This document shows, in pieces, positions 26,225-32,639 of a stretch of 36,877 nucleotides of DNA. This DNA comes from IGN2 sp964639955 (GTDB lineage: Bacteria > Bacteroidota > Ignavibacteria > Ignavibacteriales > Ignavibacteriaceae). The notes under the pieces are model-generated. The model was not told where the DNA came from, did not search any database, and was given only the letters and a program-made list of their open reading frames with translations. Position numbers and translations under genes: made by a program. The stretch is taken from NCBI GenBank assembly GCA_964639955.1, contig CAZXGJ010000037.1, forward strand, positions 1 through 36,877. Reading direction: 5' to 3'. Position 1 is the first letter of the stretch. Each line of letters starts with the position of its first letter.

Positions 26225-26339
26225 GTCATTCCGGCGATCTGCCGAAGGCAGTGAGTCCGGAATCTGATTCGTGAATACGCTATTCAGATTCTGGACCCGT
26301 CTTCACTATATTTCGACGAGGCAAGCAAGCCAGAATGAC
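26225..26339. repeat. 115-bp element with GTCATTC inverted ends (MITE-like) in a 395-bp gene-free region
   Basis: The region 25993-26388 has no convincing gene. Within it, 26225-26234 (GTCATTCCGG) and 26330-26339 (CCAGAATGAC) are inverted copies with one mismatch. An internal pair GAATCTGA/TCAGATTC adds a second hairpin. The GTCATTCC start is shared with the repeat at 29301. This pattern is common among intergenic repeats in many bacteria (from memory). The rest of the gap is AT-rich with no named motif. Confidence 0.65.
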
Positions 26340-26388
26340 AACAAGCCATATTCTTTCGCTAACTAGCTAATTTGTAGCTTGAAAATAT

Positions 26389-27345
26389 TTACTCAGCTGT
26401 AACCTTCAATCCGCCTCTGTTTGTTCTGATCATTCTGGAATAAAGAGATAGTTGAGGATCGAATAAAAATCTAAGCCAGAGTTTGAACCAGGATTTATGA
26501 TAAACAAGATTACCATAAAATTCCGGTGCTGTTTTTTTTAGTTGAGGAAGTTTGTTCCAGGGAACTGAAGGAAAATCGTGATGCTCGTTGTGGTAGCCAA
26601 CATTCAATGAAGGGATATTCAGCGGACCATAATAACTGTAAGTTTCCTGCGGTGGTGCAACAAGGAAATGTTCCTGTATCCATCTTGCACCAAGCGGATG
26701 AAGTCCGATTGAAAAGATGAGTGAAAAAATAAGATAAAGAAGTGCGGTCCATCCGAAGTAAATAATAATCAATGCATCAACAGCAAAGACAACTATCCAG
26801 TTAACAATAACCCACGCGTTCATAAACTCAATTTCTTTCAGCCGCATTGTTCTGAACGCCTGGAAGAACGGAAAGAATAGTTCCCACATCATTTTTCCAA
26901 AAAATGTATTACCTATCAGGCTTGCTTCCCACTTGCTTGCAAGATCAGCATCGAGATAGTAATCTCCCTGAAATGAATGGTGCTTTAAATGATATGATTT
27001 GAAAGAAACATAACTCGGAACAACTTTCGGCAAGTCTGCAATAATTCCGAAGATTGTGTTGAGTGTCCGGTTCTTAAAAATTAAATTATGAGATGCTTCG
27101 TGAATGAGAACAAAGAGATTATGATCAGCAAAAGCACCAAAGAAAAATGCTGCGATTATTGTCAGCCACCAAGGTTGATCAGCAAGCAAATATGCAATTG
27201 CAAACTGCAAAGCAACAACTAAAATTGTAATAACCGCACTGACCGGATTTCTGCCAATCAGGTTTCTTACTTCGGGATGTGCTTTAAGAATTTGCTTTGT
27301 TCTCTCTTTGTGGGGTTCCGGCTGATCTGAATATTGAAAATCCAT
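26389..27345 (-). CDS. Membrane fatty-acid desaturase of the sphingolipid delta-4 desaturase (DES1) type
   Basis: 318 residues. Three His boxes are present: HEASH (82-86), HLKHH (119-123) and HNEHH (252-256), which hold a di-iron centre. There are several membrane helices. It resembles eukaryotic dihydroceramide delta-4 desaturase along its length: an N-terminal FQYSDQPEPHKERTKQIL like the Lipid_DES motif, then GLHPLGARWIQEHF, ETYSYYGPLN, NVGYHNEHHDFP and SPYSRM-like SLYSRMIR. The reaction would be O2-dependent desaturation or hydroxylation of a sphingoid or fatty acyl chain in the membrane. Some Bacteroidota make sphingolipids, so a ceramide substrate is plausible but unproven. It appears to be a single-gene unit. 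Confidence 0.9.
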   Translation of the reverse strand: MDFQYSDQPEPHKERTKQILKAHPEVRNLIGRNPVSAVITILVVALQFAIAYLLADQPWWLTIIAAFFFGAFADHNLFVLIHEASHNLIFKNRTLNTIFGIIADLPKVVPSYVSFKSYHLKHHSFQGDYYLDADLASKWEASLIGNTFFGKMMWELFFPFFQAFRTMRLKEIEFMNAWVIVNWIVVFAVDALIIIYFGWTALLYLIFSLIFSIGLHPLGARWIQEHFLVAPPQETYSYYGPLNIPSLNVGYHNEHHDFPSVPWNKLPQLKKTAPEFYGNLVYHKSWFKLWLRFLFDPQLSLYSRMIRTNRGGLKVTAE

Positions 27346-27424
27346 TTTTATTCCTCGTTGATTCTTCTAACTGTACAAACGTAAACAAATAAGTTGAAGG
27401 AACAAAAACAAATAGCAAGTAAAA

Positions 27425-27733
27425 TTATTGACGCTTCTTTTTGAATATTTCTTCTTTCTTCAATAACTGATGTCCCTCGAATACTGTAAGAACTTCAATT
27501 GAACTTTTCTTGACCAGATAAACAATTCGATAATTTTTATGTAATAGCTCTCGAATATTTTCAATAGAAAGCTCCGGAACCACTCTTCCTTTTTTAGGAT
27601 TTTCAACAATGGTCTCAGCCAAAGAAATTAATTTATCTACAAAGTCTTCCGCTGCAATTGGATTATCTCTGGAAATATACTCTTCAACTTCCTGCAGACG
27701 AAGCAGCGATTCCTTTGTCCAAATGAATTTCAT
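27425..27733 (-). CDS. RelE/ParE-family toxin
   Basis: 102 residues of the ParE/RelE fold: FIWTKESLLRLQEVEEYISRDNPIAAEDFVDKL, the ENPKKGRVVPEL segment, IRELLHKNYRIVYLV and a final strand IEVLTVFEGHQLL. These toxins either poison gyrase (ParE) or cut mRNA (RelE). The RVVPEL...RELLHKNYRIVY pattern is nearer ParE. The ATG overlaps the stop of the antitoxin gene by 4 bp, the usual translational coupling. Basic tail KKEEIFKKKRQ. Confidence 0.92.
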   Translation of the reverse strand: MKFIWTKESLLRLQEVEEYISRDNPIAAEDFVDKLISLAETIVENPKKGRVVPELSIENIRELLHKNYRIVYLVKKSSIEVLTVFEGHQLLKKEEIFKKKRQ

Positions 27734-28020
27734 TTTAATTTCAAAGAGCGTGACTTTTTCAGTTCGCTTCTAAGTTGAGAAGTTGAAAGCGTATCACCAT
27801 TATCCGAATCTGATAAACCGCGCGAGATGGAATCAATGAATAGTTTTGTCTTTCTCAGTTCATCAAATTCAGATGGAGAGATAAGCACTCCGGCTGGCTT
27901 GCCATTCTGAGTTATGATTAAAGAATTGTTATTTTCCTGAATTTCTCTGAGATACCTTGCTAAGTCAGATTTAAACTGACCAACAGGAATAATATCACTT
28001 GAAACAGATATGCTTTTCAT
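27730..28020 (-). CDS. Phd/YefM-family antitoxin
   Basis: 96 residues. The N-terminal Phd fold (IPVGQFKSDLARYLREIQENNNSLIITQNGKPAGVLISPSEFDEL) dimerises and binds DNA. The C-terminal polar tail (SDSDNGDTLSTSQLRSELKKSRSLKLK) would wrap and neutralise the toxin encoded next. It is the first gene of the pair, as expected. A perfect inverted repeat lies just upstream and is a likely operator for self-repression. Confidence 0.92.
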   Translation of the reverse strand: MKSISVSSDIIPVGQFKSDLARYLREIQENNNSLIITQNGKPAGVLISPSEFDELRKTKLFIDSISRGLSDSDNGDTLSTSQLRSELKKSRSLKLK

Positions 28021-28033
28021 TTTAATAAGTCCT

Positions 28034-28060
28034 TATTTTGTCTTTATTCAGGACAAAATA
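28034..28060. promoter_or_regulatory. Inverted-repeat operator of the toxin-antitoxin pair
   Basis: Perfect 9-bp arms TATTTTGTC (28034-28042) and GACAAAATA (28052-28060) are separated by 9 bp, 13 bp upstream of the antitoxin start. Position and symmetry fit a Phd-type autorepressor site. Not seen elsewhere in the window. Confidence 0.6.
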
Positions 28061-28098
28061 TAGAATCTTATTCTGACTTAATCAAGATAATATTTATC

Positions 28099-29277
28099 TT
28101 AAAACGCCGTTACAAATCCAACTCCTATTCGTCCAAATTCATTTTTTATATTATATGAATATTCTCCGACTAACCGGATGTTTCTTCTCAAGAGATATCC
28201 CAGATGAAAAGCTAAAGATTCCCACTCTACCGTCTTGTCATCTGAGAAAATATTATTGTAAAGCAATACTCCATACCATTTGCTGTCATCTCCATCGGGT
28301 CGGTAAATTAATTCACCAAAACCACCTCTTGATTTTAATTCCTCTGACTCAATAAAAGCATAAGGATTTTTATCTCTCCTTTCTATGTATTGAACATTTA
28401 ACTCCAACGGACCGATAGCGACTGTTGCATCAACACCAGCCATCAAGAGCTCGTTTGTTGCTGAATATGCTGTATCCGGATTTTGAATTAATTCATTACC
28501 ATAATAGCCCGAGACACCTAAGCGAAAATTTTCACCAATATCCTGTGAAATGGCGGCAAATACGTTTTTATATTTATCCTTATCAAAAGTTCTGAATGAA
28601 GATGTCCCACCGATGCCTGTGCCATTCAGTACCTGAACATTGATATTAGTGCCAATATCAAGTCCATAGTTAAACATGACACCTCTATCATAAGTTAGAT
28701 TAATATTTGAGTAACCAGGGCGTACTGTATAAATCATATAATCATCAAAAGTTAATCGGAGTTCTCTCTTAAATAAAGGATCAGATACCTGATACTGACC
28801 TATCATAAAATCCAGCTCTGTGCTGAATAAATCATTAAACATTAAAAATGCATCTTCAATTCCGGCAACTTCACCTCTCTCACTGAAGAAAAAGTAAAAA
28901 TAGTATGCAACATCTTTTGTGATAGCACCACCGGAGAGCAGCTTCAAAATCCATGGTGCTGTAAAATCACTTAGTTCACTGTTTTGAACATTGTATGTAA
29001 CATAACCTTCAAGTCTTAATGCAAGTGGAATGTCCCTTATCAGTGACAATTCTTCATCACCGGTATCAACATAATATCTCGGTGCATCCTTGTCTTTTAA
29101 CTGGAAGCCGTTTCCCGCAAATTCATCTCCATAAGGTTTGAGTGTTGGAAATGGTGAGTGACAGGTTTTACATGACATATTATATTTTCTCGCGAATGCA
29201 GGAATTGCAAGAACATCACTTGCAAGAAATGTAAGAATGATGAAAGATAAAACTGTGAGTGTAAATGTATTTTTCAT
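28099..29277 (-). CDS. Outer-membrane beta-barrel protein with an N-terminal c-type heme motif
   Basis: 392 residues. The signal peptide is residues 1-24 (DVLA/IP). A single heme-binding motif CKTCH (36-40) follows at once in MSCKTCHSPFPTLKPYGDEF. The rest alternates polar and aromatic residues in beta-barrel fashion (for example LTYDRGVMFNYGLDIGTNINVQVLNG, FRLGVSGYYGNEL, LELNVQYIERR) and ends GRIGVGFVTAF, with the terminal Phe favoured by outer-membrane assembly. It is predicted to be a porin-like barrel carrying one heme at its periplasmic mouth. It lies 91 bp downstream of the five-heme cytochrome gene in the same direction, suggesting shared electron transfer. AGAGGA precedes the ATG. Confidence 0.8.
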   Translation of the reverse strand: MKNTFTLTVLSFIILTFLASDVLAIPAFARKYNMSCKTCHSPFPTLKPYGDEFAGNGFQLKDKDAPRYYVDTGDEELSLIRDIPLALRLEGYVTYNVQNSELSDFTAPWILKLLSGGAITKDVAYYFYFFFSERGEVAGIEDAFLMFNDLFSTELDFMIGQYQVSDPLFKRELRLTFDDYMIYTVRPGYSNINLTYDRGVMFNYGLDIGTNINVQVLNGTGIGGTSSFRTFDKDKYKNVFAAISQDIGENFRLGVSGYYGNELIQNPDTAYSATNELLMAGVDATVAIGPLELNVQYIERRDKNPYAFIESEELKSRGGFGELIYRPDGDDSKWYGVLLYNNIFSDDKTVEWESLAFHLGYLLRRNIRLVGEYSYNIKNEFGRIGVGFVTAF

Positions 29278-29300
29278 TTTAATCCTCTTTATTTTGTCTT

Positions 29301-29363
29301 GTCATTCCGCACTTGATGCGGAATCTATTTTAAGTATTTAGATGCCGGATCGGAGTCCGGCAT
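29301..29363. repeat. Intergenic repeat with two hairpins
   Basis: Two perfect stem-loops are present: TTCCGCA (29305-29311)/TGCGGAA (29317-29323), and ATGCCGGA (29342-29349)/TCCGGCAT (29356-29363). It starts with GTCATTCC like the element at 26225. It sits just after the cytochrome stop and may reduce read-through into the barrel gene. Confidence 0.7.
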
Positions 29364-29368
29364 TACAT

Positions 29369-30721
29369 TTAAGGAAGCACCGACACATAAGTTGAGTGCT
29401 CATTCACTTTAATTATTTCTGCTTCATCTTCGGGAACACCGAGAAAATCAGCAACAGGTTTTACAAGTTTTTGGTAATTAAGTACTGCTGTTACTTTCAT
29501 CGGACCAGGAGCTGCATCTTCCGGAATTGTAAAAGTTAGTGTTTCCATTTTTGTCTCCCTCGGACCAAGTCTGTAATCAACTCCCTGCGAAGCTGTATTC
29601 CATTGCTGGATTGTCATTCTTCCCTGCGGATCAAAGTAAGCCATTCTGAAAATTCTATCGCCAATCGGAATTCCATCTCTCTGAACTCCTTTGAAGTTCG
29701 GATCGTTAAGAGCTATTCCCATATCCTGGTAAGCAAGAACATCCGCACCGATTGTGTACTCTTCACCTTCAAATCCTTTTTTATCAACCGGCAAATGATA
29801 TATTTTTCCTGCTGCATCAACTGCTTCAACATGCATCCACACAATTCTGTCTTCAACAGAACCAGTTGGAAATTTGTGTCCGGTTTTCTGGTTGAACAAT
29901 GCAACAGTAAACCTTATTACCTCTAAAGGTTCAGCTTCTCTGATATCAGGATGGATTCTTAACTCAATTGTTCCTTTAACTTTTCCGGGATCATGTGCGC
30001 CATGAAAAAGATGCTGCCAGACATCAGGATATTTATTTCCAACATCAGCAGAAACACCTTCAGCCTGTGTCATATGACAGTTCTGGCATTTAACTCCTTC
30101 TTTTGCATACGGTCCTTCTTTCCATTCAAGGTGAGTTGACTTAACCCAAATGCCATAAGGATCTTTTTCGTTATGACAGGTGCCACAAAATTCTGCTGTT
30201 TGAAGAAAATCAGATTTTTGAATTTCGTGTTCGGGCGATTTACCTGTTCCTCTTGGTCCATATTTAATATTTCCCGGACTCGATATATAATTGAAGTTGT
30301 ATGGAGTATCGCCTGCAAAGCCTGTAACTGTGTGGCAAAGATCGCACGAAACAGATTCGTTTGCTCTTGAATTCATTTCAGGTTTTGGTGGTGGAACATC
30401 TCCGGCAAGAAAAGCAATTGGCGCGTGACATCCGTTGCAGCCGGCTTTAACCTCTGCAACTTTCTCATCTTTTTCTGCATGCGGAACTGCAAGCTTGAAA
30501 TACTCAATCTCATCCCAATGATGAGTATATGCCTGTGACATCATCGCTTGTTTCCACTGCTGGTAAAAATCTGTGTGGCAGGATGTTCCGCAAAATTCAG
30601 GCTTATCATATTTATCATAAGTCTGAGTGCCGAGAGCATCACCGCCAGCTTTAATCTGTGAAAACATTATAGCCGATGCAAATAAAAAAGCAATTGTAAA
30701 CAACAATGAAAATAGTTTCAT
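29369..30721 (-). CDS. Five-heme secreted cytochrome c (cytochrome c554-like)
   Basis: 450 residues from the ATG at 30721, which has GGAGG 5 nt upstream (an ATG four codons earlier is less likely). The signal peptide is about 1-21. Heme motifs are CGTSCH (44-49, an unusual CX3CH), CNGCH (95-99), CDLCH (126-130), CGTCH (179-183) and CQNCH (212-216). Extra His residues (HH67-68, H81, H165 and others) can serve as distal ligands. The C-terminal half (~235-450) has no heme and is beta-rich, with KTGHKFPTGSVEDR, as in c554-like decaheme relatives. It is predicted to be periplasmic or surface-exposed and to carry electrons, probably to or from the adjacent heme barrel. Substrate unknown. Confidence 0.88.
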   Translation of the reverse strand: MKLFSLLFTIAFLFASAIMFSQIKAGGDALGTQTYDKYDKPEFCGTSCHTDFYQQWKQAMMSQAYTHHWDEIEYFKLAVPHAEKDEKVAEVKAGCNGCHAPIAFLAGDVPPPKPEMNSRANESVSCDLCHTVTGFAGDTPYNFNYISSPGNIKYGPRGTGKSPEHEIQKSDFLQTAEFCGTCHNEKDPYGIWVKSTHLEWKEGPYAKEGVKCQNCHMTQAEGVSADVGNKYPDVWQHLFHGAHDPGKVKGTIELRIHPDIREAEPLEVIRFTVALFNQKTGHKFPTGSVEDRIVWMHVEAVDAAGKIYHLPVDKKGFEGEEYTIGADVLAYQDMGIALNDPNFKGVQRDGIPIGDRIFRMAYFDPQGRMTIQQWNTASQGVDYRLGPRETKMETLTFTIPEDAAPGPMKVTAVLNYQKLVKPVADFLGVPEDEAEIIKVNEHSTYVSVLP

Positions 30722-30922
30722 ATGAACCTCCATTTAAGAGATATATAGTTATGTAAAAAAGAAAAATGAATTCCTGATGGGATAGTGTGAGTTGATTTAA
30801 ATAATAATCTTCGGTCTATGAAGAATTTGATAAACAAGCGTATGGTTTCCTAAATAGTTTATCTTTACTAATTAAACGTACTAAGATTTTTTAATTAATA
30901 ATAGTATGCTGATAAATGATGA

Positions 30923-30951
30923 ACCGGAGGCAACTTAAATTAGCCTCCGGT
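30923..30951 (-). terminator. Hairpin after the DUF2202 gene
   Basis: A 9-bp stem ACCGGAGGC/GCCTCCGGT with an 11-nt loop begins 28 bp beyond the DUF2202 stop. The following minus-strand sequence is only moderately T-rich, so it is a probable terminator by position. The remaining gap to 30722 shows nothing else. Confidence 0.6.
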
Positions 30952-30978
30952 CCTTGAATCCGCTAAGGATATTTTTCT

Positions 30979-31581
30979 CTAATCAGTAACCGGAACATTT
31001 AAACATTTCAAGAAAGCAGCAAGATGATTTTCTGATGCTGCTTTCAAATTCTGATATACTCTTATGATATCAGGATTATCAACAAAGGTCAGTTGATAAG
31101 TAAGATCAGCAATGTCCAGTTCCTCAATTGCTTTTCCTACAAGTAAGGCTTCATTCAAAGATTGACTCCCCTGCAGAATATACTGATCGTATAAAAGTTG
31201 AAATTGCGGATCAGGAAAAACGCCAACTGAGTCAGTTGTCAGCGGATCCGGTACGCTGTATTTATCAAGTAATCTTTTTACTGCTTCCATATGTTTCTGC
31301 TCACTTAACTGGATATTCAAAAAAACTTTGTGATTCCATAACTCACCCATAACTATATAAACATCCCTTGCAAGCTTTTCTTCAATTCTCATGTGAATAA
31401 GTCCATCTCTTTCCTCTTGTGAAAGCTCGTAAGTTGAGCCTCCTCCATTACCATTTCCTCCACCGAACTTGGAAAGTGTTGAAGAGTCATCGGCTGAAGT
31501 TGGCATTTCGCTCTGGCAAGCTAACAGAAGAAATGAAGTCAATAGAGAAATGATGAAAAGATGATATTTACTTTTTTTCAT
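30979..31581 (-). CDS. DUF2202 ferritin-like lipoprotein
   Basis: 200 residues. A lipoprotein signal has its lipid-bearing Cys at about residue 22 (LLLACQS). A Gly/Asn-rich linker (GGGNGNGGGS) is followed by the DUF2202 domain. Four helices carry Glu/His sets placed as in ferritin-like di-iron proteins: RIEEKLARDVY, SEQKHMEAV, IEELDIADL and SENHLAAFLKCL. An iron or redox role at the membrane is likely by family fold, but no activity is established. It follows the Gln-rich Ca-binding gene in the same direction. The 5' leaders of the two genes are similar, which hints at shared control. Confidence 0.85.
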   Translation of the reverse strand: MKKSKYHLFIISLLTSFLLLACQSEMPTSADDSSTLSKFGGGNGNGGGSTYELSQEERDGLIHMRIEEKLARDVYIVMGELWNHKVFLNIQLSEQKHMEAVKRLLDKYSVPDPLTTDSVGVFPDPQFQLLYDQYILQGSQSLNEALLVGKAIEELDIADLTYQLTFVDNPDIIRVYQNLKAASENHLAAFLKCLNVPVTD

Positions 31582-31619
31582 ATTACACCTCTTTTATATT
31601 TTATGATTGTTAATTAGAA

Positions 31620-31642
31620 AGGACGACAGTGGTTGTCGTCCT
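31620..31642 (-). terminator. Terminator between the Gln-rich gene and the DUF2202 gene
   Basis: Perfect 9-bp stem AGGACGACA/TGTCGTCCT with a 5-nt loop, then TTTCTAATTA on the minus strand, 25 bp after the upstream gene's stop. Partial read-through into DUF2202 is possible because no separate strong promoter is visible. Confidence 0.7.
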
Positions 31643-31666
31643 TATTATTTAGTTTAAGCTTTTGAA

Positions 31667-32359
31667 TTACTTTCTTCCGCCTCTTTGATTACCGGTGCCA
31701 GTTCCATTTCCGGAACCTGAACCATAGCCAGTTCCATCTTTCGGACCAACTCCGTTGTTACCTGTTCCATCTTTTGGACCCCACATTTTACCATTGCCAT
31801 TGTTTCCTTTTCCATTCTGATTCTTCTGACCGGTGCCATCTTTCGGTTTTACGTAATCAGGATCCTGACCATTTGGAATACCATCGCCGTCAGAATCAAC
31901 TGCGTTATCATTTAAACCATCACCATCAAGATCAACAAAACCTTTATTGCCATCTGCTCCTTTTCTGTTCTGTGAACCAGTATAGTCTTCATCTCTTCCA
32001 TTTGGAATTCCATCGCCATCATCATCGGGTGCTTTATCATTGTAACCGTCGCTGTTTTCATCAATAAAACCGCTGCCGTGCTGTTGGTTCTGTTCTTTGG
32101 TTTGGGTCTTTACCTGATTTTTATTCTGCTCTTTGAGCTGATTCTGGTTTTGGTTTTGAAGCTGCGTTTGAGGATCGCCCTGAGATTTGATTTGTTCCTG
32201 GTTTTTAACCTGGTTCTGATCCTGTGACTGGGTTTGTGTCTTCACCTGGTTTTCTTCTTTGTTCTTTACAGGTTCATCCTGCGCAAAGACTGAAGCTGAA
32301 AAGAATATTACACTTGCTATAAGTGTAATTACGAACAAGAGATTTTTTTTGGTTTTCAT
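31667..32359 (-). CDS. Secreted Gln/Asn/Lys-rich protein with thrombospondin-type-3-like Ca-binding repeats
   Basis: 230 residues. The signal peptide is 1-26 (VFA/QD). Residues ~27-95 are low complexity, made of Gln, Asn, Lys and Glu with recurring N-Q-V-K and T-Q-T-Q steps. Two acidic Ca-binding repeats follow: DENSDGYND...DDDGDGIPNG and DLDGDGLND...DSDGDGIPNGQDPDY, as in TSP3 repeats. The tail has GPKDGTG repeats and Gly/Ser/Asn-rich sequence ending in RGGRK. It is probably an extracellular matrix or surface protein. AGGAG precedes the ATG. A near-consensus sigma-54 promoter and two upstream dyads precede it, so it may be a target of the adjacent NtrC-like regulator. Confidence 0.85.
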   Translation of the reverse strand: MKTKKNLLFVITLIASVIFFSASVFAQDEPVKNKEENQVKTQTQSQDQNQVKNQEQIKSQGDPQTQLQNQNQNQLKEQNKNQVKTQTKEQNQQHGSGFIDENSDGYNDKAPDDDGDGIPNGRDEDYTGSQNRKGADGNKGFVDLDGDGLNDNAVDSDGDGIPNGQDPDYVKPKDGTGQKNQNGKGNNGNGKMWGPKDGTGNNGVGPKDGTGYGSGSGNGTGTGNQRGGRK

Positions 32360-32410
32360 TTTATTACTCCTTTTATTTTTTATGATTGTTGAATTACTTT
32401 TGATTCAGTT

Positions 32411-32427
32411 ATTCAATGGATGTGCCA
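32411..32427 (-). promoter_or_regulatory. Putative sigma-54 (-24/-12) promoter
   Basis: The minus strand reads TGGCAC-ATCCA-TTGAA against the consensus TGGCAC-N5-TTGCW: a perfect -24 box, correct spacing and one mismatch in the -12 GC. Transcription would begin near 32400, about 40 nt before the Gln-rich protein's ATG. Confidence 0.6.
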
Positions 32428-32485
32428 GCAACAAATGATTTGTTTTTACTTTCTATTTGAATTTTTTATTTGAAGAAGAATAATT

Positions 32486-32526
32486 CTTCGACGGTAAGGA
32501 CGAATTACTTCGACTATGTGGACGAA
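32486..32526. promoter_or_regulatory. Tandem 19-bp dyads, candidate enhancer for an NtrC-type activator
   Basis: Two related 19-mers, CTTCGACGGTAAGGACGAA (32486) and CTTCGACTATGTGGACGAA (32508), start 22 bp apart, two helical turns. Each has imperfect two-fold symmetry (CTTCGaC...GaCGAAG). They lie 59-99 bp upstream of the putative -24 box. A 15-bp perfect palindrome (32475-32489, GAAGAAT/ATTCTTC) overlaps the first. The layout is that of a bacterial enhancer bound by two activator dimers. Confidence 0.6.
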
Positions 32527-32639
32527 GCCAAATTAAAATTTCAAACGAGTTTTTAATTGCATAAATGATTTTGCCTTCGCCTAAGCCTTTGCCTTAATTT
32601 CTGAATTCAATCTTGCTGTAATTCTGATTAGTTTTGAAT

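Noticed and set aside
28084..28100. AAGATAA-TAT-TTATCTT inverted repeat as a terminator
   Set aside because: It overlaps the stop of the heme-barrel gene, is weak and AT-only, and no T-run follows on the minus strand; the better operator candidate is at 28034-28060.
31774..32067. Plus-strand open frame opposite the Gln-rich gene
   Set aside because: It is a shadow of a low-complexity gene, rich in His/Tyr/Leu as expected from the complement, with no start signal.
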